A stretch of DNA of 64,000 bases from Procambarus clarkii (GCF_040958095.1 NC_091227.1:21860526-21924525), one strand, 5' to 3'; shown: positions 23,101 through 32,819, counted from the first letter of the stretch. Notes: a model not told the origin generated them from the letters alone. Numbers and translations are program-made.

Positions 23101-24736
23101 TGAACAAATCGGGCTCGTAACCCGAAAAGTTCGTAATTGGGCGTTCATAAATGGAGGCACCACTATTTTAATTTTGAACGCAACATGCATCCCCACTGGA
23201 CATATGTAGAGTTATTTATCTTTGTTGAAAAAAAAAAGCAAAGTTGTTGAAAAAACTCACCCAAATATAGCTGTAGCAGGATAATGCATTGACCTTTTAA
23301 ATGACAATGTGATGTCTCACTATAGACAAGTGTTAAATGTAGGGAAAAATAAGTGTCTAGACAGATTCTTAGTAACAGAAGGAAGTGGTGAGCCACAACC
23401 AGATCCAAGTGGTACTCCTGCAAAATGTAGGAGAGAGTACCCCAGAGAAGTCATCACTGCCCAATGTTATAATGGAAGGGGACTCCCTTTCCAAAACACT
23501 AACACCTCTCCTCCCCCCCCCTCACCGTCTTCCATATGCCAACGAGAGTTGTCAATAAAGGTATGCAATAACGTGTACATACTTTAGCATTAGGCATTAG
23601 AGATTTGGCTGAATTAGATATAAAATTTACTTTGAAGTTAATATTTTTGGGAGTATGCAACAGATTAATTCAACATACATTATTTCTTATGGGAAAATTT
23701 GCTTCGGTTTACAAATTTTCGGGTTACGAACCGTCTCTGGGAGTATTTATTTATAAATTTATTTTATTTTATTAATTTAATTAAATAAAATTTAATTAAA
23801 TAAAATTTAATTAAATAAAATTTAATTAAATAAAATTAAATAAATAAAATAAAATTTAATTAAATAAAATTATTAAATAAAATTAAATAAAATAAAATAA
23901 AATTTAATTAAATAAAATTTAATTAAATAAAATTGATTAAATAAAATTAATTAAATAAAATTGATTAAATAAAATTTATTAAATAAAATTAATTAAATAA
24001 AATTAATTAAATAAAATTAATTAAATAAATTAAATAAAAAATTAAAATAATAAAAAATTAAATAAAATAATAAAAAATTAAATAAAATAAATTTAATAAA
24101 AATTTATTTTATTTAAATTAAATAAATTAAATTAAATAAATTAAATGAAATTTAATTTATTTTATTTATATTTAATTAATTATATTATTTAATTTAATTT
24201 ATTTATATTTATTTATTCCCATGTGACAGGACACCAGGGAGTGACTGGATACCTTATCCTAACTACTGGATTACAATGAAGCCATTGAGAGTATTTATGC
24301 TGCCAGAGGTCTATATTTTTTAACAGCTGAACCACTCGGGCCATCATTGGGAGGTTTAGTTAAAAGTTAAAACTGGTTAATGATAATCTCTAGAACCATC
24401 ACAACATAAGAAGACCCTCACAAAAAGTTAATTAAATCTACAATTTAATCATTTAGAAAAGTGTGGAGGTTATCTAAAATGAAAATAAAATAAAGTTGAC
24501 ATGTCACTATTTACAGGAAGATGCCCTAAAGTGTCTCACCTTGACAACTTCTTCTTTGATTTCTTGTGGGAGATCACTCGTGTGTACGTCTTTTATTCTT
24601 GAAGGGGCTAAATCTGTTTGCATTTTTGGTGGTTTCTGATCCAGTTCTACCATATGCATAGGTGTTAAGTTATTAATATGTTGCAGCTGGCGAGGAGTCG
24701 TTGCACTTGTCGTCGAGTCACCTGTTGCGGCCATTT
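14102..24736 (-). CDS. TBPL1 (Trf2): TBP-related factor 2 (TBP-like protein 1)
   Basis: This encodes a nuclear general transcription factor that replaces TBP at many TATA-less promoters and binds TFIIA and TFIIB. Coding exons on the minus strand are 24734-24540, 21175-21020, 20791-20719, 16795-16618, 15254-15160 and 14283-14102. All have AG/GT borders and compatible phases, giving 292 residues. Residues 1-75 are a polar N-terminal extension not found in the roughly 186-residue vertebrate protein. TBP repeat 1 is about 78-165, repeat 2 about 166-250, and an acidic tail ends DSDSDIPADLWN. TRF2 hallmarks are visible: of the four TBP DNA-intercalating Phe positions, one is Trp133 (SIWSS) and one His207 (YEPELHPGV), while FSTG keeps Phe224. 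An AG acceptor lies 2 nt before the ATG, so at least one upstream exon exists. Introns are loaded with transposon debris. Confidence 0.93.
15333..15910. repeat. Fold-back dispersed repeat in a TRF2 intron
   Basis: The left end (CAGCATTGAATGTAATGAAA) recurs inverted at 15870-15905 (TTCATTACATTCTATATTGG), enclosing about 540 bp. Inside are a poly-G run near 15820 and a segment (GTGTGGTCTGGTCAATATAC and CAGCCACGTTATT) that is shared with 60.96-61.10 kb. The inverted ends suggest a MITE-like or fold-back element; no transposase is visible. Confidence 0.6.
15930..16440. other. Probable repeat-derived intronic sequence with overlapping short ORFs
   Basis: Several 60-90 codon frames overlap on both strands here, probably because the segment is less AT-rich than its surroundings. 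It adjoins the fold-back repeat. I recognise no domain and treat it as repeat-derived, without proof of a family. Confidence 0.35.
16951..16998. repeat. (CA)n and poly(A) microsatellite
   Basis: A CACACA run with a CGCGCG interruption, followed by an A15-type tract. It lies directly before a LINE reverse-transcriptase fragment. Confidence 0.9.
17005..17163 (+). mobile_element. LINE reverse-transcriptase fragment
   Basis: The plus strand reads WIEHLESNGIITDRQYGF, the box before RT motif A, and further on TVYLDLK, the start of motif A. A stop interrupts GFR. The fragment stops exactly where the fold-back repeat begins, so the repeat probably inserted into motif A. Confidence 0.7.
17163..17720. 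repeat. Second fold-back repeat copy in the same intron
   Basis: The left end is ACCACTGTTGAATGTATTGA with a GAGGCTCCCTGGAGC box. The right end at about 17645-17710 is the same core inverted (TTTCATTACATTCAACGCTG) followed again by CGGCTCCCTGGAGCC. The interior contains a purine-rich block with small ORFs that lack recognisable domains. Confidence 0.6.
17740..17990 (-). pseudogene. C-terminal catalytic piece of a tyrosine recombinase (DIRS-like retroelement relic)
   Basis: The minus strand encodes LAHDVRKFAALAAVFDNMS, stop, ADIRARGF, stop, RSNRVLAARYRV. HDVRKF matches the catalytic H-x-x-R box and AARY fits the nucleophile tyrosine of tyrosine recombinases. Both stops sit where Trp would be expected (TAG and TGA, each one change from TGG). 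The piece continues the 18757-19700 fragment and is separated from it by a satellite and a SINE. Confidence 0.7.
18040..18235 (+). mobile_element. tRNA-derived SINE
   Basis: The head carries a pol III A box (CAGCCGAGTGG) and B box (GGGTTCGATCCC), with an anticodon-like CGT loop between CGGGA and TCCTG. The body (ATGGGCAGTTTCTTTCATCC, CACCTAGCAGTAAATAGGTA) matches the SINE at 46.78-47.02 kb. It lies inside the broken recombinase element. Confidence 0.8.
18240..18757. repeat. Satellite-like tandem repeat, three diverged copies of about 195 bp
   Basis: Each copy contains a GCGAACAATTTGACACAAAA-like segment, an ATGAACGATGTAGCATGGAA-like segment, ATTTTAGTGCGGGTG and GGGTAACGCCTGG. The starts are near 18258, 18458 and 18645. 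The block interrupts a tyrosine recombinase just before its H-x-x-R box. Confidence 0.8.
18757..19700 (-). pseudogene. N-terminal and central part of a tyrosine recombinase (DIRS-like retroelement relic)
   Basis: A 313-codon minus-strand frame (19681-18740) is open but is a mosaic of two ancestral frames. One reads VASYRAALAVQLQLAFGVDV and FLLALASGG; the other reads PSWSLDRVLSFL and CPVAALRRYLRVSASVSRNT, followed by ARVSRVIHRVI. These are the core-binding and early catalytic segments of a phage-integrase-type recombinase as found in DIRS/Ngaro elements. The first catalytic Arg region (ASGGSGWG) looks mutated. No reverse transcriptase is attached. The open frame is incidental, not a functional gene. 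Confidence 0.7.
19762..20035 (-). mobile_element. tRNA-derived SINE carrying the shared LINE-type 3-prime hairpin
   Basis: Read on the minus strand it begins TCTCCGTGGTGTAGTGGTAA (A box) and has GGGTTCGTATCC (B box). The body is CGGGGAGGATTTACTGGG, and the 3-prime module is CCCGAAACGCTACGCGTACT, followed by TAGTGGC and a poly(A) end. Full-length head and tail are present. Confidence 0.85.
20036..20718. other. TRF2 intron sequence without recognisable genes
   Basis: A 107-codon plus-strand frame at 20166-20489 has no domain and lies antisense inside the intron. I see no clear repeat. Confidence 0.4.
21470..21645. repeat. G-rich 45-bp minisatellite, about three copies, with poly-G runs
   Basis: The unit is AGAGAGGGTTGAAGGGGTGC, then CTGTTAGTTGGGGGGAGGGG plus a few G. 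Runs of 9-12 G alternate with the unique part. The 15-residue reading of the unit is an artefact. The array lies just upstream (in gene sense) of the exon starting at 21175. Confidence 0.92.
21750..22165 (+). mobile_element. LINE-like segment, inverted partner at 25.2-25.6 kb
   Basis: The segment from AACCTTTTTGATCAATATGT through GACAATCCTTAATATTGTAT and GACCTGCAGGTAAACTACAT to CCCAACACTAACACCAGAAG is repeated in inverse orientation at 25.24-25.59 kb. The 25-kb copy reads VDIIPTLTPEAHVNKVTSA, resembling a reverse-transcriptase thumb region. It is a decayed LINE fragment. Confidence 0.6.
22174..23745. mobile_element. Composite Tigger/pogo-like DNA transposon relic with outward-facing transposase ends
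   Basis: The ends are inverted copies: left CAGGGGTACCTCAGGTTT then GATTCGTAACCCGAAAATTT; right AAATTTTCGGGTTACGAACC. Inside the left end a minus-strand frame (22768-22535) reads LFNDNVMPRYRQALQRREKR. Inside the right end a plus-strand frame (about 23230-23480) reads LLNDNVMSHYRQVLN. Both fit the C-terminus of a Tigger-type transposase. Between them, 22960-23163 holds the end of a third such element (CGGGCTCGTAACCCGAAAAG...GGAGGCACCACT). No catalytic domain is left. Confidence 0.7.
23746..24218. repeat. AT-only tandem array of AATTTAATTAAATAAA-type units
   Basis: More than 450 bp consist almost entirely of ATTTAATTAAATAAA variants of 14-20 bp. It begins exactly after the right end of the Tigger-like relic, and unique sequence resumes at TTCCCATGTGACAGG. 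Confidence 0.95.
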
Positions 24737-25139
24737 CTGCTTAGGAGGAAAAAATATTATTCAATGTAAATTATACCCCTGAATAAACATTTGTTTACAC
24801 ATTTTTTAATAATAAAGATTACATGCCAAATTGTTGTTATACAATACGATACTATCCCGAGACTCCGTATTTTTAAATACAGTACATACATAACATCTGG
24901 TAAAAAAATTGCAACAAAGAAACATAAATGACTATCCACTTCAAAAGTCAATGAGACAGCATGACCAACGAATTGAAAAAACATGAAGGTACACAACGGC
25001 CTTGTAATTTAGCTGTTTGTGTGCTTACCTATTGGTGATTACAGGGGGAGTGAAATGTAGCGCATTATCTAGCACACTAGACTAGCCACCTAGCCAATTA
25101 TACCCAACACACAAATTACCTCACATTACAATTTTATCT

Positions 25140-25600
25140 TTTTTCTTAAAAGTTGTAGATGGACTTCCTGCAATGCATTCCACTTACCAACCATCCATAC
25201 AGGGAACGAGAACTTCCTTACATCTCTGACTCATTTGCATGTTCACCTTCCACCAATGCTGAGGTTACCTTGTTAACATGAGCTTCTGGTGTTAGTGTTG
25301 GGATAATATCTACTCCCACATCTTTCTCTTGCATTGCTTCCTGTAATTGCCTTCCCCTAATGATGTAGTTTACCTGCAGGTCTACTATCTTTCTTACATG
25401 CAGCCATTTGTCTGCTCTAAAAGTTAGTTAAGGTCTCCATTCAACATCCTACAATCCTCTTAATATACAATATTAAGGATTGTCATTTTTGTAGTCTGTA
25501 ATGTAATATGAGTATGATCCACCAATGGACCAACATGTTACCAAAAAGGTTAACATGACTAAGTACTGAACTGTGCAGGGAACCCGACAGCCAATTACGG
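25140..25600 (-). mobile_element. LINE relic, inverted copy of 21.75-22.17 kb
   Basis: The minus strand shows EKDVGVDIIPTLTPEAHVNK and downstream ALVEGEHANESEM, like the end of a LINE reverse transcriptase. It shares GTTTACCTGCAGGTCTACTA and AATATTAAGGATTGTCATTT with the 22-kb copy in the opposite orientation. Confidence 0.6.
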
Positions 25601-26533
25601 TATGGTACACAGGTAGAGCACATGAATATTACACGTCATGGTAAAATTAGTTTCAGAGCACGACTTTTGTGAGCATGACCAACACTATGACAAGGAGAAT
25701 ACTTGGCATTTTTCCTATTCTCTTCATAAATCTTAATAATAATAAAAATTAAAGTGCTTATGTACATAATATTAATAATCTAAATGCAGTAGACTTTAAA
25801 TTATCCAATGATCTGTGCTAAAATCTGGTAACACAAACTGGACATAAAAAGTGCTTGCCATTATTTTTACTTGATCGTCTAACAGTAGCATTTGCCACGC
25901 TGAAGCTGATCAAGAAAAAAAAAGGGGGGAGGAGTAGGTGTAATAATTCATGATGTGTGATCATGTTCTATGCCCAACATCCACTTGATACCTGCTTGAT
26001 GGAGTTTTGAGTTTCTTCTACTCACAAAGCTCGACCTGAGGCCAACCTTGACACAACCATCACAATTTTACAGAATATAATTTAGATGAAAAACAATAGT
26101 AAAGTCCACAACTGTACCAATTGCAAGAGGTCTGACATATTCAAGGAATAATTTGTTGAAGATGGGGAGAGTGGAGGAAACATGGGTGAACCGTATATCA
26201 AAATTGGCTTGAGCCAATTCATCATCATGGACAAGAGAAAAGCATTTTAAACGCTCTGCAAAAGTGAAAGCCCAATAAGAAACCCCAGGTGACAAGCACT
26301 GCTTGTTCAACAGGTTTAACGTCACATTACTGTACTTGCACAGTATAAAAGCGAGTGATAAAGAAGCAAGTACTGATCACCAAGGTTCATTTAAGTTCTA
26401 CGACTCACTCAAAGCATTCATCAAACCCTAACCCTACTTGCCTTTTATGTAGATACAAACAGCCTTTATTGAAAGCACATTTTATTACTCTTTTAATCTC
26501 CCAAGAAGAGAATTATGCATCATGCATACTTTT

Positions 26534-26581
26534 GCCCAACAAAAGGCAGTCCATGCTACCATGGACTGCCTTTTATTGGGC
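26534..26581. repeat. 22-bp inverted repeat with 4-nt loop
   Basis: The left arm GCCCAACAAAAGGCAGTCCA TG and the right arm starting CATGGACTGCCTTTTATTGG are complementary at 21 of 22 positions, around the spacer CTAC. The single mismatch is C against A. It lies upstream of the first recognised TRF2 coding exon, in the putative 5-prime intron. Confidence 0.95.
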
Positions 26582-27439
26582 AGGAATGCTCAGATCCCAT
26601 GATTATCCAGCACTGATAGTAATTATTTGGCTGTCTTGAAGCATAACAAAAAAGCCTGGCAACAAGATGCACATTTCTGTAGTGGCTCATCCCCAGTCTC
26701 TCCAACAGTGCAGTTATGAAGATAATGACCAGTAGCCCAGTGCTTTGTCATTACTTGACAATACCCCTAGTGCTGAGATTTAACAATGTAGAAGTTACAC
26801 AATAGATTGGATATGTAAAGTCTGAATGGTCTCCAGGCATAAGTGTTTTAAAAACTCCAAATGATCCCTCAAATATTTGAACATGGGCCACAATAGGAGC
26901 AGCCCAGCACTACAGACTACTAACTCAACAAACAATAGCATCACAAGTGTTTGAAAGTCATGAGACCTATATGCATCCAACACCAATACATTCATGGAGA
27001 ATGGGCATCGTTACTTCATCAATTCCTCGAACATGTAAGGATCACACCAAGTTTCGACCCTGAAGGACTCATTTGAAGGTTTGCTAAAAAACTGATGACT
27101 GGGGACCATTCAAGTTTTACACAACTTTTAATTAATACTCAGTGTGATCTTAGCATGTTCAAGGAACTCTTGGAATAATAGTGCCTATTCTCCACTAGTG
27201 TAGTAGGATATTTGATACATATAGGTCTCAACTTTCCAACACTTAAGCTATCGATGGTCAAATGTAGGTCTAGTACTTGACTGTTACCCTGGTGGCCTTG
27301 GTTCAAATCCTATAGGACTTATTTATATTTCTGTTGAAAAATAAATTGGACACATCATCACTGAAACCAACAAATTAGTAAAATGCTAATCCACTGCCTA
27401 ATTAACACTACATAGTACTGAAATGGATTCCAGTGGACC

Positions 27440-28000
27440 AACCAGAGGTTCAAGGTATACAAAGGAATATCACTTAAAAACTAAACTGACAGACAGACAC
27501 AGCCAGAGAGACAGATAGAATCATACGAGGTCCTATGACATAACAGAGGATATTAAAAATGTCAATGCAACTTGGGAGAAAGCAACAACCTGTGTTACAA
27601 ACAGTACCTGAAAGAAACTATACCCCAGGGCATGTCAACACTTCATGAATTCAATAGTGGCAGTTGCCAATGACATTGTTCAGCTTGCCAACCAGACAGG
27701 AATAAGAGAGATTGACACTATGTGCATTAACTACTTCAGTCTCACCAGCAAAAATAAAAAGTAAATAAATTAGCAGGTCAGGAACAGCAGTACAGTATTC
27801 AACTGATAACTGCTCATGAATATGTACCAGAAAGAAACCTCATCACAGGAGTTAAAATATAGGGCATCAATAACATAATTGCTACACTGCAGCTTTTCAA
27901 TGAAAAAGATGCAGATTTTAGTGGAAGACTTGTAGTGAAGAGAATTGATGTCGACTATCTCCTGCTATAAAGAGCTGCTCTGGGCAAGACAATTTGTTAT
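27440..28000 (+). mobile_element. Decayed Tigger/pogo transposase, C-terminal half
   Basis: One plus-strand frame reads YDITEDIKNVNATWEKATT, stop at a Trp-like position, KKLYPRACQHF, then IVAVANDIVQLANQTGIRE. The order and spacing fit the Tigger signature of an induction helix, a W-x-K-L-W-P box and a leucine-rich helix. Several stops follow. It is probably sense-opposite to TRF2 transcription. Confidence 0.6.
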
Positions 28001-29667
28001 GCCCTCTTCAAGGAGGATTTGTCACAACCTGGCTCTTCCTAGCAGTACCTAACTTCATCTCTAACAATGCTATCAAGTACAAATGCTCAATATGCAGATA
28101 ATACAGAACAGTTTATAAAATGCTTGTCAATGTTGTTATGTATCAATGTTAAAGTAACCCAGTAAACCCCTAACACAGTTTTCCAAGAATATACTTCCAC
28201 TGGAACTATGTTGTTATGAAAAAAACTAGTCATTTAGCACTCCCATTTACAGAAAAATAAGCTTTATGTCAAATGGGGGATGCATGTAGATTATTTTGCA
28301 AGACGATCCTAATGACTCAATCCATCCAATGCTCAAGGGATTTTGTTCGATAAGTACACATTTGAATGTCAGTAGAACATTCAGCATCATCCAAAAAGTA
28401 GTTTCAAAGGCGAGCACAACTTTTCTTGTATGGATATCCTCTAAAGTTCTATCTTTAATATATAAATATGATAATTGAACTAGTCATATTGCAACTGTGC
28501 ACCGAGTGAATCTGCCACTTGGCTCTTTCTCCAAAAAACCACAAACATATTAAAGAATATTTTTAAGGATCCCAATTCCCTAGGTGCAATCAAAGATTCG
28601 TACGTTGAGGATCTAAGTAGCCTCACATCTTAATTTATAGTTCAAGAGAGGGATTTTCTTCTGTAACAGTAGCTTTAGGAAGTTTGCCACTTCTAGCATA
28701 CAAGCCATTTGTTGGCAAGAATTTAAGTGCTCTAGTATCAAAATATATGCTGTACTCTAGTTCTGGACAGAACCTAGAATTCATAATAGCACCTCTCTAA
28801 CAGAAGCATACATCTGACACCCCAAATTAAACACAGTAATTTTATGAATAGAGCAGGGTACTGTATATCTGTCTGCTCCAAGACTGATGGTACAGTATTT
28901 TGAATATCCACAGCTTTCATGTACTGTACATTTTTATATAATACTGCGATGTACTTATAAGTAGAGCCGAAGTTAAACAAATGTCAAACATTGTGCTAAA
29001 GTGTGTTTATTCATTAACATTTATACTACAGTGCAATGTACTCAGGAGGTTGAAAACCTGAAAACTTTACCCAAGATGAGCACACACTTCCACTGATCTT
29101 CCATTAACAGGAATATGCATTGCCACAAGATAATTTGTAAACATAAAATATAAATAATATTGTAATCTTGATGGTTTTAAGTGTAAAGATCTTTTAGATC
29201 AAATTGCAAATTTAACCACATTAAAAAATATATATATTCAGGTAGTTACTTTGCAATTATTCCTTAAGAATCCAAACAAGTCTCTTATCCCTTTTCCCAA
29301 TTAACTTTTATAAAGAGCTGGAGTATGAAAACCATGTAACATCTAGATGTTAGAACATTTGATGCATGTAAAAGTTTTATGAGCAAGTGTGGTATTTTTA
29401 CTTTATGCCTTGGGTTAAGTTTTGAAACTTCTAGTGCAACTCTTGTCTCTACTGTGGGCCAATATATTTCACCAAAGTGAGCTACTGTATAGTATCAAAC
29501 TCAATACTATTACTGTACTGATTTAAGGATAAGGACAGTAACCTTCATATTGAAGGATAAGGACAGTAACCTTCATACAACTGACACTACAGTTGAGCAC
29601 AGAAAATCGGGACTTCCAAAACCCAGTAACTCAAAAATCCAGAATGATTTTAAAGCCACAAAATTAC

Positions 29668-29752
29668 CTGAAATCTGGAACAGTTGGTTATTTCCTGGTG
29701 CTGCAGCAATGTTCTCCAGTACTGTGCGAGGGCCAGTCTTCCAGTCCGCCAT
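29668..29752 (-). CDS. Candidate alternative first coding exon of TRF2
   Basis: On the minus strand a good Kozak start (AAACAATGG, ATG at 29752-29750) opens 28 codons plus one base, ending at a donor TTTCAG|GTAATT. Joined to the acceptor at 24737, the G plus AA make a Glu codon. The frame then reads straight into the TRF2 ATG, adding 29 residues (MADWKTGPRTVLENIAAAPG...ISE) for a 321-residue isoform. A TATA-like TTTATAAG (29824-29817) lies about 70 nt upstream. Alternatives are an exon of another gene or part of a dispersed repeat. The phase and frame match is suggestive, not proof. Confidence 0.4.
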
Positions 29753-29784
29753 TGTTTACTCCCGAGCTGATGTCGTCGTGACCA

Positions 29785-29826
29785 TTAGCATTAAATTGAA
29801 ACTGTGTCTTTGCTCTTATAAAAGGC
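29785..29826 (-). promoter_or_regulatory. TATA-like element and possible initiator for the 29.7-kb exon
   Basis: Minus-strand CCTTTTATAAGAGCAAAG is followed about 25 nt later by TTCAATTTAA, near the expected start site, and about 40 nt after that by the ATG. Spacing is reasonable for a pol II promoter. The motif match alone is weak in AT-rich DNA. Confidence 0.3.
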
Positions 29827-30489
29827 TTCTCATAAGAGACTTGTTCAGTGATAACTGTAGTGACACAAGTGTTACAAAATGGAAACTTGTCTCACAGCAA
29901 ATTCAAAAAGTGGATTTTTTGTTTAAAGACAAATGACATGTGATTACTGGTCAGAATGGTTACACAATTACTGTATTGTATTTAAAGGCCCATGTTGAAA
30001 TATTGTTGCCTAGTAAAGAAGTAACCAACAATAGCAGTCAATTTTCCCCAAGTAGGTAAATGACAAAATGATAACTTCCGAGATAAACTGCACAATACAA
30101 ATTAAAGTTCTCTAGATGTGCCTGCATACCTCACTATGTTATTTACATCACTTAAAGCAATGTTTGCCTCTTCACTTTAGGAAGTGTGTATTTCTGCTTA
30201 TAGTCTATTTTACTGTAATAAATTGCAGTGTTGTATAAGTAGCCTTGTACAGTTTACATTTCTTTAAAAAAATGTATAAAAAAATCCTATACAAATAAAA
30301 TTTAAAATGACTATGGGGGAAAAACAGAGCTACATTTCAGAGACAAAGTATCATTCTTTACTAAGTAAAACACCCATGTACTACAATTCAAATTATTACT
30401 ATTTAATGCTCTCTCCACTTTCCAGCCACAAATACAGCACATACTGTAGTCAAGTCCTGAATGCATGGGCTATACAATAATGCAAGAAC

Positions 30490-31030
30490 ATTTTATAGTT
30501 TCGAGAAAGGGATGAAGGGCAGTAGGAGAGGGGAAGAGAAAAAAGAACGACTACATACTTCTATGACTACTTTATCTAGAAGGTGCGGGGTGGTGGTGTG
30601 GGATAGCAGTAATGTTGGGGATGGGTGATGGTCTTTTGTGGTATGGTTGTAGGTCGGGGATGCAGGTGGGTGTCTGGGTATCTGAAAATGGTAAGGTGGC
30701 AGGTATACAAAGATATGTTTGGTATTTTTTGGGGTGGCATATAGTCGAGTTTTAAGAAAGGGCAAGATTAGTCATATTATATTTGACAGCGAGAATGATG
30801 GATGGGTAGGGTTGAAGTAGAGATGTAGTTAGCGGTATAGTTTGTGGATGCTAAAGTGTGGGGGTAAAGAGGAATGTGTGGGCCAAGATGGAAAAGGACT
30901 GAGGGAGAGTATTGAGAGGGTGGCAAAGCTGGAAAGGAGAGCAGGTATGTGTAGGAGTTAAGTTGGATAGGGTGAGGGGAGATATTTGTGGAATGGACAA
31001 GAATGAAAAGGAGGGGGGGGGGGGGGGACT
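30490..31030. other. Strand-asymmetric G-rich, C-poor tract
   Basis: For about 540 bp the plus strand is G-rich and nearly free of C, ending in a G14 run at about 31013-31027. The Pro/Ser-rich minus-strand ORFs here are by-products of this bias. No gene is supported. Confidence 0.6.
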
Positions 31031-31204
31031 GATAATTAAACTATAGACTCGCCCTAGGAAAGTTACTATCAATTGGCCAAATACTGTATAAATTATTTAA
31101 ATTATTTTTAAAGATACTGCACAGTAATTTTTTTGCATTCAAGGTTACATACAGTTGAAAGTTCTTAATTTGTACTACAGTACCATGTAACTTATGTAGT
31201 TTTC

Positions 31205-31312
31205 ACATGCCACACAGTTGGCGTCATCCTAGACTGTCAGGAATTCCCGAGTTTGAATCTCATATGGGACAAATGGTTGGGCACGTTTACTATTCCTGAT
31301 GCCCCCTATAAA
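31205..31312 (+). mobile_element. Old tRNA-derived SINE remnant
   Basis: A B-box-like GAGTTTGAATCTC is followed by CATATGGGACAAATGGTTGG and TATTCCTGATGCCCC, as in the body of the 18.04-kb SINE. The A box is not convincing. Confidence 0.45.
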
Positions 31313-31829
31313 ATTAATTATTATAAAAGTTCTAAGTACTGTACGGTACTTTGTATTCTGTTAACCAAGAGCTATTCATATTCAGAGTAACTTAAAAGCA
31401 TGGAACATGGGTTTGTGTAATGGGTTATTCATAAAAATTCAAATGTGAACGAAACCATTATTACCCTTAATAGTTATAGCCGTTTTTTTTATAAATAAAA
31501 ATCACAACTTTACAAAATTATAACATTGACACCCCATGATCCCAACTTCAAAACTTTAGGATTTTAGTTTTTCAAATTTCTACTAATTAACCAAATATAA
31601 AAATAGAGAGCATGGAATGACCCTCTCTTAAATTATAACTTTATAAAATATTAATTATATACTACAGTACTGTATATATTATAGTTCAGAATTTCACAAC
31701 ACTAAAGAGACACGAATGAAAACAGAAGGACTACAAGTAAGCATTTAAAATTTATACGGGGGATGCTATGTTTTTTATACAGTAATGGCACTACCCAGCT
31801 GCTACGTTCATGGTACAGCACAAGACTAT

Positions 31830-32175
31830 ACCACCGTTTATTCTAAGAAGCACATCAATAAACTGCAAAAAATGCAAAGACATGCTACTAAGTGGCTTCC
31901 AGAACTGAAAAGGAAGAACTACAAGGAGAGGCTAGGAGTGTTAAATATGAGAAAGCAAGAAGTTAGAAGAAAAAAGAAGAGGCAATATGATCTTTACATA
32001 CAAAGTAGTAACTGGGATCAACATAAGTGACAAGGAATTTTGAAGCCTGCCACTTCAAAAAAAAAGAGGTCATAAATTCAAGGTAAGGATATGATAGTGA
32101 AAATTTTTAAATATATAAATGAATAAATAAATATAGTTCTCTTTTGCAGAGTGGCAGACAAGTGTAACAAATGGA
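31830..32175 (+). mobile_element. CR1-like LINE reverse-transcriptase C-terminal relic
   Basis: An 81-codon frame holds INKLQKMQRHATKWLPELKR and NYKERLGVLNMRKQEVRRKK, the thumb region typical of CR1/L2-type LINEs. RVADKCNKW near 32150 fits the usual end after a frameshift. Confidence 0.7.
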
Positions 32176-32819
32176 ATGGTAGTGTAAGCCAAAATCGTCA
32201 GTAGTTTCAACGAGTCACAGGACGAGTACCGGGAAGAGGGGACACCACGAGCATAGTTCTCGTCTTGTAACTGTATTGCCTACACTTTACCCTCTTCATT
32301 TCCATACAATCAGACGATTCCTAAAAGAACATCTCGTACTGTAAAAACTCGATAGGGCTACCATACCATACACAAAATTACATTTTCTGGGCTCACAAAC
32401 TATCAGTTAGGTACATATTTATTAGGTTTAGTGAAGTGTAAATGGTTAACTAGCCAGTGATATTTCTCTACCTTAAAACAAAACAAAATTCTGTATCTAA
32501 ATAACACAGCATGGGTCAAAGTATTTAGCCTTAGGATTACCATTTCAGTAATGCATAATTAGCCAAGTATTACACCTGGTTAATATTCTCTTGGGCTTGC
32601 AAGAACAATGTCGGGTGCTATTTTAATGGGACAAAAAACTTTAAAAACCAAACACATTATTCAGCCAGAGCAAATTACGTAGGTTTATCATTACTTATGA
32701 CAATATAGTATTTATTTTTTGTCTACAGCAATAAATTGCTAGAAACCAATTAACTTAGCCGATCTCTTTACCATCAATTTCTCCAAACAAGGGAATCCAA
32801 AATAATTCAATTCAATAAA

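Noticed and set aside
29550-29936. 128-codon plus-strand ORF
   Set aside because: It is the opposite strand of the candidate TRF2 first exon and its promoter; no recognisable domain.
30493-31072. Two Pro/Ser-rich minus-strand ORFs
   Set aside because: They arise from the strand-asymmetric G-rich tract.
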